DNA of 15,211 nucleotides from Bacteroidales bacterium UBA1077 (GCA_002314195.1 DCCQ01000113.1:1-15211), one strand, 5' to 3'. Numbered from the stretch's first letter, positions 1-8,517 are shown. Numbers and translations are program-made. The notes: generated by a model from the sequence alone, not told the origin.

Positions 1-284
1 GATGTCGTGGTGACGTAAGTGTTGGTCTTAGGGTCAACGGCACGTCCGAAGTTGTAGTAAGCGTAGCTGCTTCCGCTGATCTCAGGAGTGAAAGCATCGA
101 AAATCGCGTCCCTTCTGGCGAGGCGGGCGTCACCGTTGGACGCCTGCTGGATCCTGACCTTGGTGCTGTTACTGATCGCATACTCCATGCAGTCCTTCAG
201 CGTCATCGGATTCGGAAGCGACTCCTGCGCGAAAACCGGAGCCGTGGCCATCATCGCCAATGTTATGAATATTGCCTTTTTCAT
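1..284 (-). CDS. TolC-family outer membrane efflux protein, N-terminal part (cut by window edge)
   Basis: Reading the minus strand from an ATG at 284 gives 94 uninterrupted codons to the window edge. They begin with a typical signal peptide (MKKAIFITLAMMATAPVFAQ). The mature part starts with the MTLKDCMEYAISNS motif that opens TolC/OEP domains, followed by an alanine- and arginine-rich helix (residues ~42-62) and the 'FGRAVDPKTNTYV' loop common in Bacteroidetes TolC homologues. In this family the trimeric protein forms the outer membrane exit duct of tripartite efflux pumps or type I secretion systems; partner genes (membrane fusion protein, RND pump) would lie left of the window, which cannot be seen. 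The open frame on the opposite strand over this region is a shadow. Family assignment is fairly secure from the N-terminus alone; the exported substrate is unknown. Confidence 0.85.
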   Translation of the reverse strand, partial: MKKAIFITLAMMATAPVFAQESLPNPMTLKDCMEYAISNSTKVRIQQASNGDARLARRDAIFDAFTPEISGSSYAYYNFGRAVDPKTNTYVTTT

Positions 285-303
285 GTTCTTTTTATCTTTT
301 CGG

Positions 304-332
304 CAAAAGTCACAAGCATCAGGCGTGCCAAA
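304..332 (-). promoter_or_regulatory. Possible promoter of the TolC-family gene
   Basis: On the minus strand GACTTTTG (304-311) matches the Bacteroidetes -7 box TAnnTTTG at seven of eight positions. A TTTG (329-332) lies 17 bp upstream, slightly closer than usual for the -33 box. It sits 20 bp upstream of the start codon at 284. No other candidate in this intergenic region is better, but the match is imperfect. Confidence 0.3.
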
Positions 333-384
333 ATATTCAATTAATTAATTATTAGCGTTTTAACAATTTAAGCACTTTAAGGAA

Positions 385-425
385 GTGTAAAGAAATTTAA
401 CACTGTGTGTAAAGAATCTTTACAC
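385..425. promoter_or_regulatory. Two tandem 19-bp palindromic operator-like sites
   Basis: Bases 407-425 read GTGTAAAG-AAT-CTTTACAC, a perfect 8-bp inverted repeat with a 3-bp centre. Bases 385-403 (GTGTAAAGAAATTTAACAC) are a degenerate copy sharing the left half GTGTAAAG and the terminal ACAC. The two copies are spaced 22 bp start to start, about two helical turns, as expected for a dimeric repressor or activator binding cooperatively. There is no T-tract, so this is not a terminator. The sites lie between the tRNA terminator and the TolC-family start, so control of the efflux gene is the simplest reading. The binding protein is unknown. Confidence 0.5.
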
Positions 426-440
426 CTTGGGGAGGTTCAA

Positions 441-488
441 TGACAAAAACGCAATCGGGGCTGACCAGAATCTGGCCAGCCCCGATTG
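441..488 (-). terminator. Rho-independent terminator of tRNA-Arg
   Basis: Bases 452-463 pair perfectly with 477-488 (12 bp, CAATCGGGGCTG and its complement). After one A-C mismatch, CCAG/CTGG (465-468 with 472-475) extends the stem to a 3-base AAT loop. On the minus strand the hairpin is followed by GCGTTTTTG (T-run at 445-449). The stem begins at the base right after the tRNA discriminator, leaving no trailer between tRNA and hairpin. Confidence 0.85.
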
Positions 489-562
489 TGATTCCGTAGG
501 GATTCGAACCCTAGACCCACAGATTAGAAATCTGTTGCTCTATCCAGCTGAGCTACGGAACC
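489..562 (-). tRNA. tRNA-Arg (anticodon UCU)
   Basis: The minus strand folds into a complete 74-nt cloverleaf. The acceptor stem is GGTTCCG with CGGAATC, with one G-U pair, and the discriminator is A. The D stem is GCTC/GAGC, the anticodon stem ACAGA/TCTGT with loop TTTCTAA (anticodon TCT), and the T stem TAGGG/CCCTA with loop TTCGAAT. It reads AGA codons, and AGG by wobble. The CCA end is not encoded, so it must be added by the CCA-adding enzyme. A terminator hairpin abuts the 3' end and a TTTG-N18-TATATTTG promoter lies about 40 bp upstream, so it is a single-gene transcription unit. Confidence 0.97.
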
Positions 563-803
563 GTTCCCACGTCTCACAATTCCGGAGAATCGGAAACGGA
601 CTGCAAATATACGAAATTTCCAACGAAAACAAACACTTGGCTGTTTTATTTATCCGTTTGAGGACTTTTTGCCCTCAAAGAACATTCAAATCAAAGAGAC
701 TCCACAAACCGAGGCAATCATTCACGTAAAATAATCAAATCTGATTGGGTGCGGCGGCGCATTGATTCTGTCTATATTGCGAACAACAAGAACCTGGCAG
801 GTT
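563..803. other. Intergenic region between tRNA-Arg and the anti-sigma gene
   Basis: This divergent spacer holds the tRNA promoter (604-633). It also holds a 7-bp hairpin at 657-679 (TTTGAGG / CCTCAAA, 9-base loop), about 125 bp before the anti-sigma start. No exact TAnnTTTG box is visible on the plus strand; the nearest is TCTATATTGC at 770-779. If the operon is read by its own ECF sigma factor, a housekeeping box would not be expected. The true promoter cannot be fixed by eye. Confidence 0.4.
604..633 (-). promoter_or_regulatory. Bacteroidetes-type promoter of tRNA-Arg
   Basis: On the minus strand TATATTTG (604-611) is an exact match to the -7 box TAnnTTTG, and TTTG (630-633) lies 18 bp upstream, matching the -33 box. 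Transcription would start near 597, about 35 nt before the mature tRNA 5' end at 562. Confidence 0.6.
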
Positions 804-1733
804 ATGACATTAAAGAATCTTTTCAACGAATGGGAAAAACAGGCTCCCGTTGATCTCAGTGAAGAACAGATGGATGCCGCTTTCAGCAAGGTCATGAAAG
901 AGGCGGACCGCGTGGAATCCAAGCTCGGACACGGCAGGTATGGAATATTCAGGAATCCGGTTTTCAGGGTGGTGGCGAAATATTCATCAGCGGCGGCGGT
1001 GGCGGTGTGTGTCACGCTCGCGTTTGTGGCTGTGTCAAGAAAATCGTATGACCGCGGACTTTCCGCACATATTCAAGGAGAACAGGTGAACATGGTGGAA
1101 CTGTCGACCAGCAACGGCGAGATTCGCAGGATCACACTGCCGGACTCCAGCAAGGTGACCCTCAACGCAGGCTCGGTGCTCATCTACCCGGAGCGTTTCA
1201 GTCCTGAGGAAAGGGCTGTGTACCTATGCGGCGAGGCCGCGTTTGACGTGACCGGGGATCTGGAGCGATGCTTCATCGTCAAGACATCAAGCATCAGCGT
1301 CAAGGTGTACGGAACCATGTTCAACATCACGGCCTACAACGACAACCCATTGGTAAGCACCACATTGTGCAAGGGAAGTATCTCTGCCATGGGAAACCAC
1401 GGAGAAGCGCCGGCAAAACTTGTTCCCGGCCAGAAATACACATTTGACAAGGTGAGCGGCCAGGCGTCCGTGACGGAGGTCAACACAAAAGAGGACACAG
1501 CATGGATGGATGGAGACCTTTGCTTCCGCTCCGAATCGCTGCACAACATCGTCAAGACCATCGAGAGACGATACGGAGTGAGAGTCTACATCACCACAAG
1601 CAAGTACGACAACGACTTCATAACAGCGAAATTCATTCATGGAGAGACTCTTGAAGACCTCATGACAGCTCTCTGCAAAGTCACTCCGGGAATGAGTTAT
1701 AGAATCATCAACTCCAACATATACATAAAATAA
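804..1733 (+). CDS. FecR-family anti-sigma factor (FecR + DUF4974)
   Basis: This inner-membrane anti-sigma factor would hold an ECF sigma factor inactive until a SusC-type transporter reports ligand. From the ATG at 804 it has 309 residues. Residues 1-58 are a charged cytoplasmic helical segment expected to bind sigma, and 61-78 are a single membrane helix (SSAAAVAVCVTLAFVAVS). Residues ~108-200 are a periplasmic FecR domain ('ITLPDSSKVTLNAGS', 'GEAAFDV', 'VKVYGTMFNI'), and ~238-305 are the C-terminal DUF4974 domain ('FRSESLHNIVKTIERRYGV', 'GETLEDLM'), which contacts the transporter's STN domain. The frame is open upstream to a TTG at 762, but the ATG fits family length better. It heads the susC operon, 59 bp before susC. 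Unusually, no sigma gene precedes it; the only ECF sigma gene visible is at 9495-10040 on the other strand. Confidence 0.9.
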   Translation: MTLKNLFNEWEKQAPVDLSEEQMDAAFSKVMKEADRVESKLGHGRYGIFRNPVFRVVAKYSSAAAVAVCVTLAFVAVSRKSYDRGLSAHIQGEQVNMVELSTSNGEIRRITLPDSSKVTLNAGSVLIYPERFSPEERAVYLCGEAAFDVTGDLERCFIVKTSSISVKVYGTMFNITAYNDNPLVSTTLCKGSISAMGNHGEAPAKLVPGQKYTFDKVSGQASVTEVNTKEDTAWMDGDLCFRSESLHNIVKTIERRYGVRVYITTSKYDNDFITAKFIHGETLEDLMTALCKVTPGMSYRIINSNIYIK

Positions 1734-1792
1734 GGACACCACATCGGTGGAACCGCACAAAGACAAGAAACCAATTATCTTTATAACGTTTT

Positions 1793-4700
1793 ATGAAACA
1801 TTTACTTGCATTAATCACATGCATTCTGCTGCCTCTGTTCTCCGCCTGGGATCTTTCGGGACAGGAACAGACGCTGAGGTTCCCGAAACGGGAAATGAAG
1901 ATTGCAGATGTTTTCAGCGCGATCGAAAAGCAGACAGACTACACTGTCGCCTACAACGAAAGTGTGCTGGATGCCGGAAAGGTCGTGACTGTTCCTGAGA
2001 GCAAAACTCTCTCGGAAGTTTTGACAGCCATTCTGAAGGGCACCGGAACACAGTTCTCTTTTCAGGGCAGGATGATCCTTATCCAGAAGACAGAAGCGGT
2101 GAAGAAGAGCGTCACATATTCCGGAAAGGTCGTTGACAAGACCGGGCCGGTGGTGGGGGCCGCCGTGATTGTGGACCAGACAGGGGCTGTCTGTGTCACA
2201 GATTCAGACGGTCTGTTCTCGGTAAAGGCTGCGTCTGGTTCGACAGCCAAGGTCTCGATGCTGGGCTACAAGGACAGCGACATCGTCTTCGGAGCGCAGA
2301 CCGACGGGCTAAACATCGTTCTTGAAGAGGACAACAGACTGCTTGACGAGTCAGTCGTGGTCGGTTACGCATCGATGAAGAAGCGCAATCTTGTCGGAGC
2401 CGTTGACCAGATTGGGAGCGAGGCCATCACCAACCGCCCTAACGGCAACCTTGCGAGATCATTGCAGGGTGAGGTGGCCGGCCTCAACATCTCGTTCACC
2501 GACAGCAAGCCTTCAAGGTCAGCGTCTTTCAACGTGCGCGGCGAGACATCCATCGGAGCCGGCGGCTCCACGCTTGTCCTCATCGATGGCGTGGAGGGAA
2601 GCCTGAACACCATCAACCCTCAAGACGTGGCCAGCGTGACTGTCCTTAAAGACGCGTCCTCGACGGCGGTGTACGGAGCGCGCGGAGCGTTCGGCGTCAT
2701 ACTCGTCACCACCAAGGATCCTCAGAAAGGGCGTCCTGTGATAAACTACAATGGTTCCGTCACCATGAACAGCAGGACGGTCGTCCCGGATGTCATCACG
2801 GACGGTCTGACATGGCTTAACTGGTGGAAGGACTCCTACAACGGCTATTACAACGGGGCCAAGTCGCTGCTCAACCATATCGACAGCACAGTGCCTTACA
2901 CCGAAGAGATCTACAACGAACTTGTGCGCAGGCAGGCCGACCCTTCCCTCACGCGGACGACCACACTCTCCGGACACAACATGTTCGGATGGGCCTATAT
3001 GGAGTCCACCGACTGGTACGACCTGTTCTACAAGGACTGCAACTGGTCCACGGAGCACAATCTATCCGTGTCCGGAGGCAACGAATTCGCCGACTACTAT
3101 GTGTCCGGTCGATACTACGGCATGGACGGCATCTACAAGGTGGGCAACGAGGACTACAAGAAATATGACATCCGTGCCAAAGGCACCCTCAAGGTGCGTC
3201 CTTGGCTCAAGATCACCAACAACATCTCCGCGTCTGTGGTCAACCATTACGAGCCGAAGCATTCCAGAGACAATTTCAACGTGCAGAAAGCCATCAACCA
3301 CGCCGGTATGCCGCTGTCGCCTGTCAAGAATCCTGACGGAACATGGACCACCGCCGCAGCGATCTCTGGATATGCGGCCTTTGTCGAAGGAACATCCTAC
3401 AGGACTAACGACTATGTGTACCTCAGGGAGAAAATCTCCGCCGACGCCGACATCATCAAGGACGTGCTGAAAGCCCAGGCCGACTACTCCTTCAATTACA
3501 CGTCCAGAAAAAGGGTTGACGTCCAGACTCCGATAAAGTATTCCAAGACTCCGGGAGTGATTCTGCTGGAATCCGAAAGCGCCGGATCGGCAAAAAGCCA
3601 AAGCGACTATTCCACAAGGTACCAGGCGGCAAACGCCTACCTGACCTACACTCCTCGCCTGGGCGAGAGCCACAGTCTCACCGCACTTGCGGGATGGAAT
3701 ATTGAAGAGCAGAAGTACGAGACACTCACAGTCTCAAGGTCTGGCCTCATAACAGACAAGAAACCGTCATTCTCCCTTATGGACGGAACACCGACCGCGC
3801 CGGTCGAGGGAGGCAACGCATGGTCGTATGTGGGTGTATTCTACAGACTCAACTACAGCTACAAAGGAAAATATCTCGCCGAGTTCAGCGGACGCTATGA
3901 CGGGTCATCCAAGTTTCCGATGAACTCAAAGTGGGGAATATTCCCTTCCGGATCCATCGGATGGAGGATATCGGATGAACCGTGGATGAAATGGGCCACT
4001 GTCATGGACAACGCCAAGATACGCCTCTCGGCAGGATCAATGGGCAATGGCAACGTGAGTCCATATTCATACACATCATCAATGTCCATCGGCACCGCGA
4101 GTGACATCGTGCTGGGTGGCGTGCTTCCGTCTTACACTACAGTAGGCAGCACAGTTCCTGTCTCGCTCACATGGGAGAAAGCCACGACCTACGATGTCGG
4201 CCTTGACCTGGATTTCTTCCGTAACAGACTGTCACTCAGCGGAGACATCTACAGACGCTACACAACTGACATGTACACGGCCAGTGAGTCACTTCCGTCA
4301 GTGTTCGGCACGACACCTCCGAAAGGCAACAACGCTGAGCTCAAGACCGACGGTTTCGAGCTCACGCTGTCATGGAGAGATGAGTTCAACCTTCACGGAA
4401 AGCCTTTCTCTTACAACATCAAGGCTATGCTTTGGGACAGCAAGTCCATCATAACCAAGTACGCCAACGACACCGGCTCCCTCGGAACTGTCAAGGGTTA
4501 CATCCAGAACGGTGGTTCACCGTCCAACTGCTATGTCGGAATGACAATCGGAGAGATTTGGGGATATACCGTTGACGGACTCTTCAAGGATCAGGCGGAC
4601 ATCGATGCCTCGGCCATTCACAATTTCCAGCAGGCTTCCGACAAGATGACAAGGCCGGGACAGGTCAAAATCAAGGATCTGGACGGAAACGGAGTGATCG

Positions 4701-5320
4701 ACCCGGGCAATTTCATGGTTCACGACCACGGTGACCTCACCATCATCGGAAACAAATCTCCAAGATACAGGTTCGGCATCAACCTCGGAGCGAACTGGAA
4801 CGGAATCGGACTCTCCGTGTTCCTTGAGGGAGTGCTCCACAAGGATTGGTATCCAGGCTCAGACTCCGGCTATTTCTGGGGCAAGTACGGCAGGCCTTTC
4901 TTCTCATTCATTCCTTCGATCCATGCCTACACGGACGATGTGTACAGCGCCGAGAAGAACAACTGGGACACAGCTTATTGGCCAAGAATCACCACCTACC
5001 AGTCCAACAGTTCCTACAACTGGACCAAGGTTCTTGAAATACCTAACACCCGATACATCCAGAACGCAGGTTACCTCAGGGTCAAGAACATTCAGCTCGA
5101 CTACTCTTTCAACCAGAAGATCTGCAACAAGATCGGACTCCAAGGACTCAAAGTGTACCTCACCGGAGAGAACCTGTTCACGTTCACCCCTCTGCACAAA
5201 TACGCCCCGAACTACGACCCGGAAGGGCTTTCGTATGACGCAGACTTCAAGTCCGCCGCAGACGGCTACACGTACCCGGTGCTGAAGAGCGTGACACTCG
5301 GTCTTAACATTACATTCTAA
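1793..5320 (+). CDS. SusC/RagA-family TonB-dependent transporter with STN signalling domain
   Basis: This 1175-residue outer membrane importer works with the next gene's SusD-like lid. It has a signal peptide (1-23). Residues ~27-100 are an STN domain ('MKIADVFSAIEKQTDYTVAYNE'), the part that in FecA-like receptors talks to the periplasmic anti-sigma factor. Residues ~108-180 are a carboxypeptidase-regulatory-like domain, DESVVVGY (185-192) is the TonB-box region, and ~195-310 are the plug ('LVLIDGVEGS', 'SVTVLKDASSTAVYGARGAFGVILVTTK'). The 22-strand barrel follows and ends in a terminal Phe (LGLNITF), the usual BAM recognition end. A calcium-loop-like DLDGNGVID sits at residues 962-970, as in many SusC proteins. 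The STN domain plus a FecR gene directly upstream indicates ligand-induced autoregulation. A TATCTTTA box at 1776-1783 is probably too close to the ATG to matter. The substrate cannot be read from the sequence. Confidence 0.96.
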   Translation: MKHLLALITCILLPLFSAWDLSGQEQTLRFPKREMKIADVFSAIEKQTDYTVAYNESVLDAGKVVTVPESKTLSEVLTAILKGTGTQFSFQGRMILIQKTEAVKKSVTYSGKVVDKTGPVVGAAVIVDQTGAVCVTDSDGLFSVKAASGSTAKVSMLGYKDSDIVFGAQTDGLNIVLEEDNRLLDESVVVGYASMKKRNLVGAVDQIGSEAITNRPNGNLARSLQGEVAGLNISFTDSKPSRSASFNVRGETSIGAGGSTLVLIDGVEGSLNTINPQDVASVTVLKDASSTAVYGARGAFGVILVTTKDPQKGRPVINYNGSVTMNSRTVVPDVITDGLTWLNWWKDSYNGYYNGAKSLLNHIDSTVPYTEEIYNELVRRQADPSLTRTTTLSGHNMFGWAYMESTDWYDLFYKDCNWSTEHNLSVSGGNEFADYYVSGRYYGMDGIYKVGNEDYKKYDIRAKGTLKVRPWLKITNNISASVVNHYEPKHSRDNFNVQKAINHAGMPLSPVKNPDGTWTTAAAISGYAAFVEGTSYRTNDYVYLREKISADADIIKDVLKAQADYSFNYTSRKRVDVQTPIKYSKTPGVILLESESAGSAKSQSDYSTRYQAANAYLTYTPRLGESHSLTALAGWNIEEQKYETLTVSRSGLITDKKPSFSLMDGTPTAPVEGGNAWSYVGVFYRLNYSYKGKYLAEFSGRYDGSSKFPMNSKWGIFPSGSIGWRISDEPWMKWATVMDNAKIRLSAGSMGNGNVSPYSYTSSMSIGTASDIVLGGVLPSYTTVGSTVPVSLTWEKATTYDVGLDLDFFRNRLSLSGDIYRRYTTDMYTASESLPSVFGTTPPKGNNAELKTDGFELTLSWRDEFNLHGKPFSYNIKAMLWDSKSIITKYANDTGSLGTVKGYIQNGGSPSNCYVGMTIGEIWGYTVDGLFKDQADIDASAIHNFQQASDKMTRPGQVKIKDLDGNGVIDPGNFMVHDHGDLTIIGNKSPRYRFGINLGANWNGIGLSVFLEGVLHKDWYPGSDSGYFWGKYGRPFFSFIPSIHAYTDDVYSAEKNNWDTAYWPRITTYQSNSSYNWTKVLEIPNTRYIQNAGYLRVKNIQLDYSFNQKICNKIGLQGLKVYLTGENLFTFTPLHKYAPNYDPEGLSYDADFKSAADGYTYPVLKSVTLGLNITF

Positions 5321-5328
5321 GAGAAGAC

Positions 5329-7155
5329 ATGAATATGAAAATGAATAAAATATACACGTTGATGCTTCTGGGGGCAATGGTATTGCCGTCCTGCGACTCT
5401 TTCCTGACCCAGGAGAACCCGAACAGCATTGAAAGCGAGTTCTATTTCACGGACGAGTCGTCTCTGGAGATCTACACCAACGGTCTGATAAGGAGTTTCG
5501 CGACCAACATCAAAAGCTTCATCGACGGGGACAAGAACTCCGACACTCATTCATGGGACGGCCAGGCGGCATATTTCATGGACAACTACTCAGCCGAGGA
5601 CGCGACAAACTGGAGCACAGGCAACTGGGCGCAGCTCCGCTCGATAAACTATTATCTGGACAACATGCGGAACGCAAGCGCCTCCGAGGAGATCATGAAC
5701 CATTACGAAGGGGTAGGACGGTTCTTCAGGGCGCTGTTCTACTTCGACAAGGTCAAGACTTTCGGCGCGGTGCCTTACTATGACCACACCATCGACGCGA
5801 CCGACAAGGAAGCCCTCTACAAGGACAGGGACAATCGTGAATATGTGGCCGGCAAGATCCTTGAGGATCTCAATTACGCCTGCGAGAACTGCCTTCCGGA
5901 TGCGAAGTACCGCATGAGAGCCTCATATATTCATAAATATGTCGCCCTCGCCCTGAAAGCCAGATTCTGCCTCTACGAGGGAACTATGAGAAAGTACCAC
6001 GTCAACGATCCTTCTACAGACAAGCCGTGGACCAAGGATGAGAGCAGGATGTATCTTGAGGAATGCGTGAAAGCCTGCGAGGAGATCATCAACTCGGGAG
6101 TTTACTCGCTGACTGACAACCCTTCGGCAAGGAAGACCCAGTACAGGGACATGTTCATCAACGCTGATGCCTGCGGCACCTACACCAACGAGTTCATCTG
6201 GGCCAGAGACTATGACATCGACCTTCAGGTGACATATTCCATCAATGACTATATGGTGAACCCTCAGCACGCCAACTATGCGTTCACAAGGCAGTTCATC
6301 AACACTTACCTGATGACGGACGGAACTCCGTTCACAAGCAAGTACACCGACTACAACAGCGTGGATTTCGTGACGGAGTGCGCGGACAGGGACTACCGTC
6401 TCGCGCAGACGATCAGGACTCCAGGCTTCATGAGAGACAACGGCACCACTTCCTGGGCTCCGGACGTGAAGTTCTCCAAGACCGGTTATCAACCTGTCAA
6501 ATGGCTGACGGACGACTCCTCAAAGGACTCCAACACGGCGGCCATTGCATCGGATGTTCCGCTGATGCGCTACGCCGAGGTCCTGCTGAACTACGCCGAG
6601 GCCAAGGCCGAGCTCGGAGAGATGAACGAAGACGTGTGGAACAAGACGATAAAACCGTTGCGCGAGCGCTCCGGTGTCACAAGCGTCTATCCGTCTGAGG
6701 CCGACCCTTATATGGTTGAATATTTCCAGAACCGTGTGACGGATCCTTACATTCTGGAAGTCAGAAGGGAAAGGGGCATCGAGCTTACGATGGAGAACGT
6801 CCGCTACCATGACATCATCAGATGGCATCAGGGAGAATTGTTCGCCAGACCGTGGATGGGCCTTTGGATTCAGGCCACGGAGACTCCGCTGGACCTCAAC
6901 AATGACGGAACCCCGGAGACGATGGTCACAAACGATGTCAGAAAGACCTCGACGCTCAATCTGCTGATGATTGACAACGCCTCCGAAGCCGGCCACAAAC
7001 TATCCAACGGCACATCCGGCAACATCCTGCCGGCCACCGCGTTGCAGCGCAACTGGCACGACTACAAATATGTCAGGCCAGTCCCGGCGACAGCGATCCA
7101 GGAAAATCCCAACCTGTCACAGAATCCAGGATGGAAAAATGTTTACAAAAAATAA
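5329..7155 (+). CDS. SusD/RagB-family nutrient-binding lipoprotein
   Basis: This 608-residue surface lipoprotein is the ligand-binding lid of the SusC transporter encoded 8 bp upstream. The N-terminus (MNMKMNKIYTLMLLGAMVLPSC) ends in an LPSC lipobox with the lipidated Cys at residue 22, followed by DSFLTQENPN, typical of SusD proteins. The N-terminal half contains the TPR-like helices of SusD-like domains ('GRFFRALFYFDKVKTFGAVPYYD'). The C-terminal RagB/SusD domain shows the hallmarks 'MRYAEVLLNYAEAKAELGE' (from ~413) and 'RRERGIELTMENVRYHDIIRW' (from ~479). Three in-frame ATGs lie at 5329, 5335 and 5341; the first is taken, and all leave the lipobox intact. Length is normal for the family. 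Ligand specificity is not predictable from sequence. Confidence 0.96.
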   Translation: MNMKMNKIYTLMLLGAMVLPSCDSFLTQENPNSIESEFYFTDESSLEIYTNGLIRSFATNIKSFIDGDKNSDTHSWDGQAAYFMDNYSAEDATNWSTGNWAQLRSINYYLDNMRNASASEEIMNHYEGVGRFFRALFYFDKVKTFGAVPYYDHTIDATDKEALYKDRDNREYVAGKILEDLNYACENCLPDAKYRMRASYIHKYVALALKARFCLYEGTMRKYHVNDPSTDKPWTKDESRMYLEECVKACEEIINSGVYSLTDNPSARKTQYRDMFINADACGTYTNEFIWARDYDIDLQVTYSINDYMVNPQHANYAFTRQFINTYLMTDGTPFTSKYTDYNSVDFVTECADRDYRLAQTIRTPGFMRDNGTTSWAPDVKFSKTGYQPVKWLTDDSSKDSNTAAIASDVPLMRYAEVLLNYAEAKAELGEMNEDVWNKTIKPLRERSGVTSVYPSEADPYMVEYFQNRVTDPYILEVRRERGIELTMENVRYHDIIRWHQGELFARPWMGLWIQATETPLDLNNDGTPETMVTNDVRKTSTLNLLMIDNASEAGHKLSNGTSGNILPATALQRNWHDYKYVRPVPATAIQENPNLSQNPGWKNVYKK

Positions 7156-7167
7156 CAGCGAAGAATC

Positions 7168-8517
7168 ATGAAAATCATAAACAGAATAATTTCAGGCATA
7201 GCCGCGGTCATCGCTGTGTCCGTGAGTGTCTCATGCGGTGACGATGGTCCCAGCGTGTTTGAGAGGGAGAATGACAGCATCGACTGCGACTGCACGGAGC
7301 AGGTGATCAAACAAGTCATCCTGAGCGATGGGGAATGGACATCCGACTGCGCCGGAACGGACTGGATCAGTGTCTATCCGGAAAGCGGCAGCGGTGACGG
7401 CAAATACTACAGCACCATCGAACTCAGGGTAAAATACAACGCCGGAGGGGAGCGCGAGGGTACAATCTACCTCAAGCATGGCGGCAAGGACTATCCTGTC
7501 ACAGTCAAGCAGGCAAAGTGCGATTTTACGTTCCAGGAGCCTTATTTTGACGGCAATCTCACGATAGGTGTGGAATCCACGGCAAAAATTGAGATCCCTT
7601 ACGTCAAGGCAAACGGAACTGAAGTGTACGAGATCAGCGCGACAGCCAATTCGGATGTTGTCAAGGGGCTCTCGGTCCCTACCGTCAAGTTCGACTCTTT
7701 TGAGAAGGGTACCGGAAGCCTCAGCGTACCTGTAGTCGGAACCCCATCCGCCCAGGGAGAGGTAATATTCAATGTCACCGCCAACGGCAAGCCGATAGGA
7801 AGCTGCAAGGTCACCGTCTACGACGAGTTCGGCGGAAAACCTGGCGGAGTCGATGCCTCATGGAACTTCTACGAGGCCGGAATATCACCTAAGGGTTCTG
7901 ACTACGACTACAGCTGGACATCAGCGTCCGCCCACTACCCTGGAAGCCCGCTTCCTTCAAACGCCCACAAGGTGCTGACCACCTCCGGAAACAAGAAGGC
8001 ATGGCTCACCGCCGAATGTGCCGCGGCAACAGACTACACTTTCAATCCGTCCATCCAGATCAAGGGCATGATGCTCAATGACTACTTCCTGGCCGTGATC
8101 CCTGTGAAGAATGTGAAGCCTGAGACCAAGATCCAGGTAGAAGCCTCATTCGGAGCCGCTGGCTCTGCCGCCGGCGTGTTCTCGATTGAATATTCTTCAA
8201 ACAACGCCATCTGGAATCTGGCCGGCGGAGCGAGGGACACCACAATCTTCGGACAGAACGGAAAGATCCACTACCATGTGGCATCCGGCAACACCGGAGA
8301 CACCAGAAAGCAGTACGACAAGGCTACCGACCCTGGCTACAAGGCCTACACCTTCGCTTTGACAGGAATATCCCCTATAAACGACGGCAACCTGTACATC
8401 AGGCTGAGGGTTTCCATAGATGTCAGGGCGCTACCGTCAGCCTCGGCACCACACATCAAAGCGAACGCCTGGTGCGACCTTAAAGGACTTGATGTCAAAC
8501 TAATAGAAGAGAAATAA
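7168..8517 (+). CDS. BACON-domain surface lipoprotein in the SusE/F position
   Basis: This 449-residue lipoprotein has a signal peptide and a VSVSC lipobox (Cys 23). Residues ~52-117 match a BACON domain in the usual pattern (SDGEWTSD..WISVYPESG.GDG...V..N.GGEREGTIYL..GGKDYPVTVKQ). BACON domains are beta-sandwich modules common in Bacteroidetes surface proteins; their role is thought to be binding or spacing. Residues ~118-220 look like a second beta-sandwich. The C-terminal ~215 residues, rich in aromatic and Asn/Gly positions ('WNFYEAGISPKGSDYDYSW'), are probably a ligand-binding beta-sandwich, but no family is recognised. It starts 12 bp after susD and shares one base with the next gene (TAATG at 8515-8519), so the two are probably translationally coupled. 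It likely supplies extra surface binding for the same ligand as SusD; that role is inferred from position. Confidence 0.82.
   Translation: MKIINRIISGIAAVIAVSVSVSCGDDGPSVFERENDSIDCDCTEQVIKQVILSDGEWTSDCAGTDWISVYPESGSGDGKYYSTIELRVKYNAGGEREGTIYLKHGGKDYPVTVKQAKCDFTFQEPYFDGNLTIGVESTAKIEIPYVKANGTEVYEISATANSDVVKGLSVPTVKFDSFEKGTGSLSVPVVGTPSAQGEVIFNVTANGKPIGSCKVTVYDEFGGKPGGVDASWNFYEAGISPKGSDYDYSWTSASAHYPGSPLPSNAHKVLTTSGNKKAWLTAECAAATDYTFNPSIQIKGMMLNDYFLAVIPVKNVKPETKIQVEASFGAAGSAAGVFSIEYSSNNAIWNLAGGARDTTIFGQNGKIHYHVASGNTGDTRKQYDKATDPGYKAYTFALTGISPINDGNLYIRLRVSIDVRALPSASAPHIKANAWCDLKGLDVKLIEEK

Noticed and set aside
489..520. tRNA-Arg 3' end as an integration (att) site
   Set aside because: No second copy of the tRNA 3' segment and no integrase gene occur in the window, and the terminator next to the tRNA looks native.
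427..729. Open frame of 100 codons on the plus strand
   Set aside because: It runs straight through the tRNA-Arg gene and its terminator on the opposite strand, so it is not a protein gene.
2519..3673. Several open frames of 110-200 codons overlapping susC on both strands
   Set aside because: All overlap the well-conserved plug and barrel region of the SusC-type gene, have no start context or known motif, and look like frame shadows.
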